Shown here in pieces: positions 7,441-15,404 of a stretch of 32,356 nucleotides of DNA; position 1 is the first letter of the stretch, and each line of letters opens with the position of its first letter. The stretch comes from Actinomycetes bacterium. GTDB lineage: Bacteria; Actinomycetota; Acidimicrobiia; Acidimicrobiales; Palsa-688. The position numbers were made by a program, and so were the translations under genes. The notes below the pieces were generated by a model that saw only the letters and a program-made list of their open reading frames with translations, did not search any database and was not told the origin of the DNA. The stretch spans positions 1 to 32,356 of the forward strand of contig JAJZDJ010000019.1 in assembly GCA_021828685.1 (NCBI GenBank). Direction: 5' to 3'.

Positions 7441-8700
7441 GTGAAGCATTTCAGGAGGTCGGTACTCGTCGGTGGGGCCGCCCTTGCGGTTCTCGCCGCC
7501 GGCTGCGGCAACTCGACGTCTGCGAGCTCGTCGGCGACTACAGCCGGGACCGGATCGGCGGCGGCGCCCGCTGCTACGGCCTCGTCGCCGCTCGGCACGC
7601 CGGACAAGGCGACGAAGAGCCCGTATTTGTTCGGCGTCATAAACGACGAAGCGGGGCCGATCACCTTCCCCGAAGCACGCCAAGGGCTCATCGCTGGTGT
7701 GGACTACGTCAACAACTACCTGGGTGGAATCAACGGTCATCCGATCAAGCTGGCGTCGTGCATCTCGGATGCGTCTCCGGCGGTAAGCGCCCGCTGCGCC
7801 ACCCAGCTCGTCGGCCAGCATCCTCTGGCGATCCTCGGCGCAGCAGACGTCGGCAGCCCTGCAGCCATCCCTGTCTACGAGCGGGCGAACCTCGCTTATC
7901 TCGGCGGGATTCCTTTTACCCCTGTTGAAGGCAATGCTCCAAACGCAGTGATATTCAACTCGATCAGCCTTGGAGACAACGCCGTCGGAGCAGTATTCGT
8001 TGCCAAGACGTTGAAGGCCCAGTCCGTCGCCGACCTCTACATCTCAAACGCCCAAGGCGAGTACTCGGGTCTCAGCATCATTGCCAAGGTTCTCAAGAGC
8101 TCCGGTGTTTCGAAGGTCTCCACCATCGCGATACCGCCGACGGCACCGGATCCGACCCCGGAGGTAGCGGTAGCCGTCAAGGACAACCCGAACGTGATCT
8201 ACGTCGACGTGCCGAACAACTGCGGAGAGGTGCTCAAAGCTATAAAGCAGTTGGGATACACGGGCAAAGTGATCGCGATCGATCCCTGCTCTGCCCCGCC
8301 TGTAATCCAGGCTGCCGCTGGGGGCGCCGAGAACATGTACGTGGTCTCGCCGTTCGTCCTTCAGTCCGGCAACAGTGCGCAGGCGAAGATCTTCCAGGCA
8401 GCCATGAGCAAATACGCGGCCGCCGGGACGGCGATCGACTCGATCTCGACCGCTACTTTCTCGGAGGCGGTCGATGTGCAGCAGGCTCTTTCGAAAGTGA
8501 CCGGGACCCTTGACACCGCAAGCATCCTGAACGCGTTCAAGACCGGCTCCAACCACCCCAACTTCCTGTCGCATCCCTACACCTGTAACGGCAAGGCCAT
8601 AGCTGGAGCAACCTCGGTCTGCGACAACTCGTACCTGGTGGACCAGATCAAGAACGGCCAGATCACCCAGGCGAGCAGCACGGCCTGGCTCAGTTCGTAG
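7441..8700 (+). CDS. ABC transporter solute-binding lipoprotein (LivK-like)
   Basis: The protein of 419 residues starts at GTG 7441, chosen because GGGGAGAAG lies just upstream and the signal peptide begins here. A basic start (KHFRRS), a hydrophobic core and the lipobox LAAGC (Cys 22) give a lipoprotein on the outer face of the membrane. A Ser/Thr/Ala linker (about 25-55) leads into a type I periplasmic-binding fold with INDEAGPITFPEARQGLIAG and YVNNYLGGINGHPIKL, typical of the Peripla_BP_6 group. It should deliver substrate to the divergent livG-livF-livHM transporter. The ligand cannot be named, but nearby oxygenase and CoA genes make an aromatic or hydrophobic acid plausible. Confidence 0.9.
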   Translation: MKHFRRSVLVGGAALAVLAAGCGNSTSASSSATTAGTGSAAAPAATASSPLGTPDKATKSPYLFGVINDEAGPITFPEARQGLIAGVDYVNNYLGGINGHPIKLASCISDASPAVSARCATQLVGQHPLAILGAADVGSPAAIPVYERANLAYLGGIPFTPVEGNAPNAVIFNSISLGDNAVGAVFVAKTLKAQSVADLYISNAQGEYSGLSIIAKVLKSSGVSKVSTIAIPPTAPDPTPEVAVAVKDNPNVIYVDVPNNCGEVLKAIKQLGYTGKVIAIDPCSAPPVIQAAAGGAENMYVVSPFVLQSGNSAQAKIFQAAMSKYAAAGTAIDSISTATFSEAVDVQQALSKVTGTLDTASILNAFKTGSNHPNFLSHPYTCNGKAIAGATSVCDNSYLVDQIKNGQITQASSTAWLSS

Positions 8701-8707
8701 CCTAAAA

Positions 8708-9607
8708 GTGGGTTCGGGTCGGCCGCTTCAAGGTCGCCTGACAAGTAGGACGTCACCGTCGGCGGGGACGGTGGTGTTCGACTTGGACAGCTCGGCGCAG
8801 GTCTTTATCGCCGACCACCGTGTCGGTAGCTCCGGGTTGTTGTCGACGGTCATGTCCCTGGAGGCGTTGGCTGAAGCAGTAACGCTTGTTTGCGGATGGG
8901 GCGCAATCGACGAGGCGTCGGCTGTGTTGGTCGGCAAGCCCCTGTTCGTCCCCGACGGCGAGAAGCGCCAGGCAAGCGTGGAGGTGCACGGCGAGGGTGA
9001 TGCAGCGACCGCCACATTGAGCAGCGTCTCAGGAGTCCACCAGGAGAAGGTCGAACATCTGTCAGCAGTGCTCCGTCCCCGGGTAGCCGGTGGCGGCGCC
9101 CCCGCCCGTCGTGACGTGCCGTCGATCGAAGGCAGATCGGGGGCTGCCAGCCCCGAGATCTACAAGCTCTACTTCCACGGTCCGTCGTTTCAGGTCGTGG
9201 ACTCGGCGTACGTCGTCGAAGCCGTGGTTGTGGCGCCGATGGCGCAAGAGCTTGCCCCGATCGGCGAACCCACGGGTCAGTCCCACACCTCGCCGCGCCT
9301 TGTCGAGCTGTGCCTTCAGGCTGCTGGACTCTACGAGGTGGCGGCATCGGGACGTATGCGCATCCCTTCGAGCATCGAGCGGATCGTCTGGCATTCGCCG
9401 GACCGTACAGAAAAAAAAGACAGCCTCGTCGCGGTCGTCGAGCGTGTCCCTGACAGCGACAGAGAGCCCGCATACGATGCCGCTGTCATCGACCTCGACG
9501 GGAGCGTTGGTTTAAGCGTCTTCGGGTACCGGGCGACAGACTTCTCCCAGCCCGTGGATCAGGTCGCGCTCTTAGACGTGCGATCCGCACTTGGCCCGCT
9601 CAGATAG
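8708..9607 (+). CDS. standalone polyketide-synthase-type dehydratase (double hot-dog) protein
   Basis: The 299-residue protein matches the PS-DH fold of type I polyketide synthases but stands alone. The N-terminal hot-dog has FIADHRVGSSGLL (His 37, Gly 40, the H-x-x-x-G active-site motif). The second hot-dog opens with IYKLYFHGPSFQVV, the hallmark FHGPxFQ (156-162). The usual catalytic Asp in hPalLDa.lQ is replaced by Glu (SPRLVELCLQ, Glu 200), and the Pro-Gly after the first motif is also lost, so dehydratase activity is uncertain. No ketosynthase or carrier protein is nearby. It follows the solute-binding protein by seven bases and is probably co-transcribed. The GTG at 8708 has no clear ribosome binding site; GTG at 8770 is an alternative. 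Confidence 0.75.
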   Translation: MGSGRPLQGRLTSRTSPSAGTVVFDLDSSAQVFIADHRVGSSGLLSTVMSLEALAEAVTLVCGWGAIDEASAVLVGKPLFVPDGEKRQASVEVHGEGDAATATLSSVSGVHQEKVEHLSAVLRPRVAGGGAPARRDVPSIEGRSGAASPEIYKLYFHGPSFQVVDSAYVVEAVVVAPMAQELAPIGEPTGQSHTSPRLVELCLQAAGLYEVAASGRMRIPSSIERIVWHSPDRTEKKDSLVAVVERVPDSDREPAYDAAVIDLDGSVGLSVFGYRATDFSQPVDQVALLDVRSALGPLR

Positions 9608-9647
9608 TTGACCCGGAGCGCCGGCCCGCACGCCTTTCGCGCCTCCG

Positions 9648-10397
9648 TCAGCTGTGGTGGGACTCTCGCATTGCCTGGGACTCCGCTGAGCGCAGCGTCG
9701 AACGAAATATTCGCTGTTCATACGCCAGCCCCTCGGAGAGCGGCATTCGGATCCCGTCGAGTAGTGCACGTTTGGCGGCCACAAGCGAATGACGCGGCTG
9801 ATCGGCAATAGGGGCACTCCAATCGAGAACGCGTCGAATGAAATCGTCGGAGGGCAGCACGGCGTTGACCAGACCGAGCGTCAATGCCTGCTGCGCGTCG
9901 ACCGTCTCGCCGCTCAGAATCATTCGAGCGGCGGCGGAGGGTCCGATAAGTCTCGGCAAACGCTGCGTGCCCCCGGCGCCCGGTATGGCCCCGGCGCCGA
10001 CCTCGACGAACCGGAAGTGAGCAACGTGGTTTGCCACTCGCATCTGGCAGGCCAGCGCCAGCTCGCAGCCGCCTCCCCAGGCCTGCCCATTGACAGCAGC
10101 GACCACCGGCTGGGAGATAGACGAGATCCTTTCGAGAGTGAGATTCCACCAGTCGGGTTCACCGGCACCTCTGTGGCCTTCCACGAGCGCTTCGACGTCA
10201 CCCAGGTCGGCGTGACCTACGAAGAAGCCGTCTACGCCGCCTGTGATGACGATCATCCGAACCGAGGGCTCGTCGGAGATGTCGACGAGAACCTGGTTCA
10301 GCTCGGCGAGGTATCGGAACCCGAGCAGATTCTCCGGTGGATGGACGAATGTGATCACGGCCACGTTCCCTCGTTGCTCGGTGTTCCAACCTTCCAT
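9648..10397 (-). CDS. enoyl-CoA hydratase/isomerase (crotonase family)
   Basis: The start is ATG at 10397, preceded by GGGAGG seven bases away, giving 249 residues. The crotonase fold shows the oxyanion-hole pieces VGHADLGDV and AVNGQAWGGGCELALACQMR. The two glutamates used by hydratases are both present (GGGCELALA and FVEVGAGAIPGAGGTQRL). It therefore probably hydrates an enoyl-CoA, or performs a related retro-aldol step as in CoA-dependent phenylpropanoid side-chain shortening. It faces the dehydratase-fold gene and is divergent from the carotenoid oxygenase gene. The first oxyanion segment has His where AxADL proteins usually have Ala or Gly. The exact substrate is unknown. Confidence 0.88.
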   Translation of the reverse strand: MEGWNTEQRGNVAVITFVHPPENLLGFRYLAELNQVLVDISDEPSVRMIVITGGVDGFFVGHADLGDVEALVEGHRGAGEPDWWNLTLERISSISQPVVAAVNGQAWGGGCELALACQMRVANHVAHFRFVEVGAGAIPGAGGTQRLPRLIGPSAAARMILSGETVDAQQALTLGLVNAVLPSDDFIRRVLDWSAPIADQPRHSLVAAKRALLDGIRMPLSEGLAYEQRIFRSTLRSAESQAMRESHHS

Positions 10398-10436
10398 TAC
10401 GGGTCCTCCCTTTTCTGTGGGTTCGCAGGATGCCAC

Positions 10437-10470
10437 TCGACAGTACGGAAGCAGCCTGCTATTATGATAA
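10437..10470 (+). promoter_or_regulatory. carotenoid-oxygenase promoter with palindromic -10 region
   Basis: TCGACA (10437-10442), 17 bases and TATTAT (10460-10465) form a good promoter, with a leader of about 75 bases before the GTG at 10546. The -10 box overlaps the symmetric TTATGATAA (10462-10470), which also offers TATCAT on the other strand toward the enoyl-CoA hydratase gene. Confidence 0.5.
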
Positions 10471-10545
10471 CGACTTTCAAGATACGAGAGTCAAGGCAGT
10501 GGTGGGCTAACCGGGGGGTATCCAGCCGCCCGAAGAGAGGGAACT

Positions 10546-12042
10546 GTGACTGACACCATCCAAGAGGCGTCGCCTTCAGCCATGAGATTTCCGGATTCCG
10601 TAGCGTTCAATGGCTTCTTTGCCCCAGTTCGCATAGAGGCTGACGTCTACGACCTCGAGGTCGAGGGTGCCATACCCGCTGACATTGACGGCGCGTTTTA
10701 CCGCGCTGCGGCAGATACGCAGTATCCGCCCAGTCGCAAGGAAGACATCTACATAAACGGCGACGGCATGATAACGATGGTCCGGATCAAAGACGGTCAT
10801 GCGGACCTGCGCACACGTTTCGTGCGGACCCGTCGCTTCGAGTTGGAGAGAGCCGCCAGGAGGTCCCTCTTCGGCGCTTACCGCAACTACTTCACCGACG
10901 ATCCGGCGGTAGCCGGGATAGACGACGGGAACGCCAACACCGCTGTCGTCTGGCATGGTGGCAAGCTGTTGGCACTCAAGGAGGCGGCACTCCCCTACGA
11001 GCTTGATCCCGTCACGCTCGAAACGCGGGGGATATACGACTTCGGTGGTCAGCTGAGCAGCCGCACGTTCACCGCCCATCCGAAGATCGACCCGCTTACC
11101 GGCGAACTGATCGCTTTCGCCTACAACTCCAGCGGGCGTCCGGACAACGAGATCCTGCTGTTCGACATCTCGCCTTCAGGCGTCGTGACCCGCAGGCAGA
11201 GTTTCACCGCCCCGTATTCGTCGATGATGCACGACTGGCTCGTGACGCGGGACCATCTGATCTTCACTTTTTCGCCGATGATCTCCGACTACGAGCGGAT
11301 GAAGACGGAACCCCAGTACTTCGTCTGGGACCCATCGCTTCGCTCCCACGTGGCGATAATCCCGAGGAGACAAGGCGTAGGAGGCATCCGTTGGTTCAGC
11401 GCAGAGCTCGCAATGGAGACCCACAGCCTGAACGCGTGGAGCGAAGGCGATCGGGTGATAGCGGACCATTTCGTCGCTCGAAGCGGATGGTTCTCCCAGT
11501 TCCCGAAGACGACCGAGGGGATCTTGCACGAAGCCCCGCCGATTGCTCACCGCTGGACTTTCGACCTGTCCGAAGGCGCAGGCGCTCCGGTTAGCGACGG
11601 ACCGACCTATCAGTCGCATCGTCTGTACGACTGTCCCGGCGACATGCCACGCGTGGACCCCCGGTTCTTGATGTCGAAGAACCGTCACTCGTGGATCGGC
11701 TGCTTAGACCTGGATCTCGGGCCGATGCCCGACTTCGGTCCGATGGGGCCGCCCTTCAACTGCCTCGTGCATTTAGACGACGAGACCAAGCAGAGGACGC
11801 CGTTCTTCCCTGGCCCCGACTCCGCTCCAGAGGAGCCTGTCTTCATACCGAAAGGGCCGGACGCCGCCGAGGGGGAGGGCTACCTGATATCTGTCATAGG
11901 GCGGCGGAAACTCAATCGCAACGACATCGTGATCCTCGACGCCCTCGACCTCGGCGCCGGCCCGCTCGCAACTCTGAAAGTGCCATTCCGCCTTCGCTAC
12001 GCATTCCACGGGACTTGGGTCCCAGGAGAGGAACTACCATGA
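10546..12042 (+). CDS. carotenoid/lignostilbene oxygenase family protein
   Basis: The 498-residue protein is a full-length member of the RPE65/carotenoid cleavage family. All four iron-binding histidines can be placed: TAHPKID (178), MMHDWLVT (229), ETHSLNAW (293) and YAFHGTWVP (488), the last just before the C-terminus. Family members use non-heme Fe(II) and O2 to split a C=C bond of carotenoids, apocarotenoids or stilbenes and phenylpropenes such as lignostilbene and isoeugenol. The absence of carotenoid genes and the nearby enoyl-CoA hydratase and importer favour a lignin-like substrate, which is inference. GTG start at 10546 follows GAGAGGG. The stop overlaps the VOC gene start (ATGA), so the pair is coupled. 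Confidence 0.92.
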   Translation: MTDTIQEASPSAMRFPDSVAFNGFFAPVRIEADVYDLEVEGAIPADIDGAFYRAAADTQYPPSRKEDIYINGDGMITMVRIKDGHADLRTRFVRTRRFELERAARRSLFGAYRNYFTDDPAVAGIDDGNANTAVVWHGGKLLALKEAALPYELDPVTLETRGIYDFGGQLSSRTFTAHPKIDPLTGELIAFAYNSSGRPDNEILLFDISPSGVVTRRQSFTAPYSSMMHDWLVTRDHLIFTFSPMISDYERMKTEPQYFVWDPSLRSHVAIIPRRQGVGGIRWFSAELAMETHSLNAWSEGDRVIADHFVARSGWFSQFPKTTEGILHEAPPIAHRWTFDLSEGAGAPVSDGPTYQSHRLYDCPGDMPRVDPRFLMSKNRHSWIGCLDLDLGPMPDFGPMGPPFNCLVHLDDETKQRTPFFPGPDSAPEEPVFIPKGPDAAEGEGYLISVIGRRKLNRNDIVILDALDLGAGPLATLKVPFRLRYAFHGTWVPGEELP

Positions 12043-12494
12043 CCGACAAATCCACCGCTCAAGCCGTCTTCGACCATGCTGGTCTGTCCGTCGCGGACAT
12101 GGACAGGTCAAGAGCTTTCTACTCGGGCGTTCTCGGCTTCGACATCGTCGAGGACGAGTTCGAGTTTGCCGAGCACGAACTTAGAGGCGTCGTGTTGAAG
12201 AACCACACAGGTTTGCGCGTCGAGCTTTTCTGCCGGCGCGGCGCAGAGCCGACCGGCCCCCACCATCCAATCGACTCGACGCGGCGTCAGGGCTGGTTCC
12301 AGTTCGCAATGGCGGTCCCCGACATCCAAGCGACGTTCGATGCCGTGGTTGCGGCGGGGGCGACTCCTCTAATGAAGCCGTCAACCGCCCCCGACGGTTT
12401 CACGAAAGTGGCGTTCGTCGGCGATCCCGACGGAAACCTGGTCGAGTTCCTCCAGCGCCAGCCGAGTGGCGTGCGCGTTGAGCCGGGCGACTGA
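12039..12494 (+). CDS. VOC (glyoxalase/bleomycin-resistance fold) protein
   Basis: The 151-residue protein has two beta-alpha-beta-beta-beta modules: FDHAGLSVADMDRSRAFYSG to VLGFDI, and FQFAMAVPDIQATFDAVVAA to AFVGDPDGNLVEFLQ. Candidate metal ligands are His 13 (DHAGLSV), Glu in LRVELF, Gln in WFQFAM and Glu in NLVEFL, as in glyoxalase I-like enzymes. It starts inside the oxygenase stop codon (ATGA), so equal production is likely and it may isomerise, lyse or bind the cleavage product. ATG 12039 is preceded by GGAGAGGAA. The reaction is unknown. Confidence 0.88.
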   Translation: MTDKSTAQAVFDHAGLSVADMDRSRAFYSGVLGFDIVEDEFEFAEHELRGVVLKNHTGLRVELFCRRGAEPTGPHHPIDSTRRQGWFQFAMAVPDIQATFDAVVAAGATPLMKPSTAPDGFTKVAFVGDPDGNLVEFLQRQPSGVRVEPGD

Positions 12495-12500
12495 AACAAG

Positions 12501-13886
12501 GTGATCGAAGACGCTGCGCGTGGACCGAGCCTGACGCGGTCCTCCCCCAAGCTCGGCGCGTCGTGGTCGCCTAGGCCTCGCCCGGGTGTCGTAGATGTCG
12601 CAGTCGCCGTTGTGGCTGTCGGGTTGGGCGCGACTGTCGGGATCTCGCTGACAGCCGAGACCCGGACACAGTTCGACGGTAACGGCGGTATCGCGATCTT
12701 CGCCGGCAACGTGACAGGACTTGTCGGGACCTACCTCGCGCTTGTCATGGTTCTGCTCGTCAGCCGGATTCCCTGGGTGGAGCGCGTGCTCGGCCAGGAC
12801 GGCCTTCTCAGGTGGCATCGGAGGTTGGCGGCCTGGCCGATACTGCTGATCGCCGCGCACGCCTTCCTTTTGACTATCGGATATGCGCAAGCCGCGCGGT
12901 CGGGGATCCTTCACGAGGTGGGCACTCTCGTGTCCGGCTTCGCCTACATGGCTATTGCCACCGTGGCGTTTGTGATCATGATGTTGATCGGCGCTGTCTC
13001 GGTGCGCGCGGTGCGCAGCCGGATGAAACGGGAGTCCTGGTGGGCGCTCCACCTGTTCATGTACCTTGCGTTGGCGCTCGCTTTCGCCCACGAGGTGGTC
13101 CTTGGTCCGTCGTTTGTGGGGCATCCTCTAACCCGCTTCGTGTGGTCCGTCGCCTGGGCGGCGACTGCGGGTGTAGTGATAGTGTGTCGCTTCGGAATTC
13201 CGATAGTCAGATCCGTGCGTCACCGTCTGGTCGTCGCAGAAGTTCGCCCCGAAGCGTCAGGGGTGGTGTCTATACACCTGAAGGGCCGGCACCTCGACCG
13301 GCTCTCCGTCTCGGGCGGCCAGTTCTTCGAGTGGCGGTTCCTGCGCCGGGGCATGTGGTGGCAGGCGCATCCTTTTTCCGTCTCGGCGACCGCACGCTCG
13401 AATGCCGGGAGCCTGCGTCTCACCGTGAAGAACGTCGGGGATTTCACTGCTGCGCTTGCCGCCGTGCCGGTCGGGACCCGAGTCGCGATCGAAGGGCCGT
13501 ACGGCGCTTTTACGGCCCACGCGCAGCGCAGGCAGCGAGTGCTTCTCGTAGCGGGCGGTATCGGTGTGACGGCGGTTCGGGGAGTCCTGGAAGATCTGCC
13601 GGCAGGATGCGAACCGGTGGTCGTGCTGCGGGCGAGCGATGCAGGATCGCTGGCCCTCGGTGACGAAGTGGCGGCGCTGGTCGAACGCCATCACGGTACT
13701 GTGCACGAGCTCGTCGGATCCCGTGAGGCTGTGCCCGTCGAGGCGATCGGCGCCCTCGTTGCCGACCTCAAAGAGCGCGACGCGTACGTCGCCGGGCCTG
13801 AAGGTTTCGTCGAAGCGGTAGTGGAATTCCTGTCGCGCGCAGGTGTTCCTGTGAAGTCAATCCACTCGGAGATATACGCCCTGTGA
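12501..13886 (+). CDS. ferric-reductase-like transmembrane flavocytochrome
   Basis: The 461-residue protein combines a membrane half (about 30-240) and a ferredoxin-NADP reductase half (about 245-461). The membrane part carries two histidine pairs for two b-hemes: WHRRLAAWPILLIAAH (13 residues between) and LHLFMYLALALAFAH (12 between). The soluble half has HPFSVSA for flavin binding, the Gly-rich LLVAGGIGVTAVRGVL for NAD(P)H and a late YVAGPEGFVEAV. It should pass electrons from cytosolic NAD(P)H across the membrane, like NOX/FRE proteins. The next gene, an exported FMN-binding protein, is the probable acceptor. It starts at GTG 12501, six bases after the VOC gene, without a clear ribosome binding site. 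Confidence 0.88.
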   Translation: MIEDAARGPSLTRSSPKLGASWSPRPRPGVVDVAVAVVAVGLGATVGISLTAETRTQFDGNGGIAIFAGNVTGLVGTYLALVMVLLVSRIPWVERVLGQDGLLRWHRRLAAWPILLIAAHAFLLTIGYAQAARSGILHEVGTLVSGFAYMAIATVAFVIMMLIGAVSVRAVRSRMKRESWWALHLFMYLALALAFAHEVVLGPSFVGHPLTRFVWSVAWAATAGVVIVCRFGIPIVRSVRHRLVVAEVRPEASGVVSIHLKGRHLDRLSVSGGQFFEWRFLRRGMWWQAHPFSVSATARSNAGSLRLTVKNVGDFTAALAAVPVGTRVAIEGPYGAFTAHAQRRQRVLLVAGGIGVTAVRGVLEDLPAGCEPVVVLRASDAGSLALGDEVAALVERHHGTVHELVGSREAVPVEAIGALVADLKERDAYVAGPEGFVEAVVEFLSRAGVPVKSIHSEIYAL

Positions 13887-13911
13887 GCAGCTGTCAGGAG
13901 GCACGGCGGCC

Positions 13912-14439
13912 ATGAATCGATCATTTCTGGCAGTGGCAGGCGCGGTCGGTGGTCTGCTCGGAGTGCTAGGCCTGAACTCGGCTGCTACCAAGAATGCGGC
14001 GAGCGGCGGATCAATAGCGGTGCCGACATCCCCGAGGCCGACCGCGTCCGCCTCCACAGGCTCGCCCGGCGCAGTCACCGGAACGTCGATCGGGTCGGGG
14101 GGCGCGTCGAGCGGTGGGACTTCTGGCGGCGGGAGCTCCGCTTTAAGCGGTTCCGCTGGAACCGAGGTGGTAACAGGCACTCGTGAGTCTTTCAGCTACG
14201 GACAGATGTCCATCCAAGTCACTTTGACCTCTGGGAAGGTAACCGCCCTACGGGTGGTCGGCATGACCGAGCTCGATGCATTCTCCACGCAGATAGCCGA
14301 CACGGCGATACCGACCTTGGAGCGCGAGGTTCTGGCGGCTCAAAGCACGAAAGTGCACGGAGTGTCCGGCGCCACCTATACGACCGAGGCCTATCTGCAG
14401 TCAGTGCAATCGGTCCTGGACAAGACTCACGCCGGCTGA
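13912..14439 (+). CDS. exported FMN-binding domain protein
   Basis: The 175-residue protein has a short basic start and hydrophobic segment (about 4-24), then a Ser/Gly/Thr/Pro-rich linker (about 30-85). An FMN_bind domain follows. The motif VSGATYTTEAY has the SGAT core at 152-155, where Thr 155 would carry covalently bound FMN added by ApbE outside the cytoplasm. The usual Asp three residues ahead of the Ser is His here. Paired with the preceding flavocytochrome it forms a recognised extracytosolic electron-transfer unit. No apbE gene is visible in the window. ATG 13912 is preceded by CAGGAGG at about ten bases. Confidence 0.87.
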   Translation: MNRSFLAVAGAVGGLLGVLGLNSAATKNAASGGSIAVPTSPRPTASASTGSPGAVTGTSIGSGGASSGGTSGGGSSALSGSAGTEVVTGTRESFSYGQMSIQVTLTSGKVTALRVVGMTELDAFSTQIADTAIPTLEREVLAAQSTKVHGVSGATYTTEAYLQSVQSVLDKTHAG

Positions 14440-14478
14440 CGGTTATCGCCGGAATCGACGAGCGGGTATTCTTTCGGT

Positions 14479-15294
14479 ATGCGAAACGCAGTCTCGACAG
14501 TCAAGAACCACAACCCGTCTTCGGAAGGACCGAAGTACAGGGTCGAGGCCCTCGCCAAAGGTCTAAAAGTCCTAGGTCTTTTCTCTACCACCCGTCCGTC
14601 TATGAGAGTAACCGACATCGCCCGTGAGGCCGGGTACCCAATGCCGACGACTTTCAGATTGGTCACCACCCTCGAACAGGAAGGATTTCTGGAACGAACC
14701 CCGGACGGCAGCGTACGGCCAGGGACCGGTGTTCTCGCGCTCGGCTTCGCCGCGCTGCAGGGCCTTGACTTGCTGCAGACGTCCGCCGTCGAACTCGACC
14801 ATCTTGCGAAGGCGACGGGCGGCACGGTCAATCTCGGCGTCCTGACGGGGGATCAGGTGCTGGTCGTAGCGCGGGTGCAGGCGTACCCGACCGCGCTCGC
14901 CTCCAACATCCGGGTCGGCTCGACGGTTCCGGCCGTGTTCAGCTCTATCGGCAAGGTGCTCCTGGCGTTCCTATCGGACGACGAGTTCGCGAAGACGATC
15001 TCCCGATCATCGTTCGCCGGTAACTGGGGACCAAAAGCGGTGCAGTCGATTCCGCTTTTGCGCGCACAGCTAGAGACGGTCCGCGTCGACGACTTCATCG
15101 TCCAGGAGGAGGAGGCGATACCGGGGTTGAGCTCTGTCGCCGGGCCGATCCGGGACGCCAGCGGCGACGTGGTTGCGGGCCTCAACGTAGCTGTCGCGGC
15201 GGGCCTTTACGACAGCGAACGTCTCCTCGCCGAGATCTGCGGACCGGTGGTCGAGTCGTGCCGTGTCATCTCGACCCGCCTCGGCTGGGGCTGA
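14479..15294 (+). CDS. IclR-family transcriptional regulator
   Basis: The 271-residue protein has an N-terminal winged helix (about 22-85: RVEALAKGLKVLGLFSTTRP, then VTDIAREAGYPMPTTFRLVT and FLERTPDG). A C-terminal IclR effector domain follows, with PAVFSSIGKVLLAFLSDDE and EEEAIPGLSSVAGPIRDASG, VVAGLNVA. Such regulators often respond to aromatic acids and control catabolic genes. Its place at the end of the transporter-oxygenase block suggests it controls that block. TATTCT (14467-14472) lies six bases before the ATG with no ribosome binding site, consistent with a leaderless mRNA. The stop codon falls inside the first copy of a tandem repeat. Confidence 0.92.
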   Translation: MRNAVSTVKNHNPSSEGPKYRVEALAKGLKVLGLFSTTRPSMRVTDIAREAGYPMPTTFRLVTTLEQEGFLERTPDGSVRPGTGVLALGFAALQGLDLLQTSAVELDHLAKATGGTVNLGVLTGDQVLVVARVQAYPTALASNIRVGSTVPAVFSSIGKVLLAFLSDDEFAKTISRSSFAGNWGPKAVQSIPLLRAQLETVRVDDFIVQEEEAIPGLSSVAGPIRDASGDVVAGLNVAVAAGLYDSERLLAEICGPVVESCRVISTRLGWG

Positions 15295-15385
15295 GCCGGG
15301 CCTGGGGCTGAGCGGGGCCTGGGGCTGAGCGGGCCTGGGGCTGAGCGGGGCCTGGGGCTGAGCGGGGCCTGGGGCTGAGCGGCCC
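15285..15385. repeat. six-copy 17-bp G-rich tandem repeat
   Basis: The unit CTGGGGCTGAGCGGGGC occurs six times head to tail (15285, 15302, 15319, 15335, 15352, 15369). The third copy lacks one G, and the first and last copies vary at the end. It begins inside the last codons of the IclR gene and ends at the purL promoter dyad. The regular G runs on the plus strand, spaced six and three bases, could form G-quadruplexes. Confidence 0.92.
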
Positions 15386-15402
15386 CCAACTAGTCTGGGG
15401 CC
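15381..15402 (+). promoter_or_regulatory. purL -10 box inside a 22-bp dyad
   Basis: GGCCCC (15381-15386), ACTAGT (15389-15394) and GGGGCC (15397-15402) share one centre, so 9 of 11 base pairs are symmetric. The candidate -10 box TAGTCT (15391-15396) is at the centre, and the purL ATG begins eight bases after it. This looks like an operator over a leaderless promoter. Confidence 0.5.
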
Positions 15403-15404
15403 AA

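Noticed and set aside
15285..15385. Possible CRISPR array
   Set aside because: The units are contiguous without spacers and there are no cas genes, so this is a simple tandem repeat.
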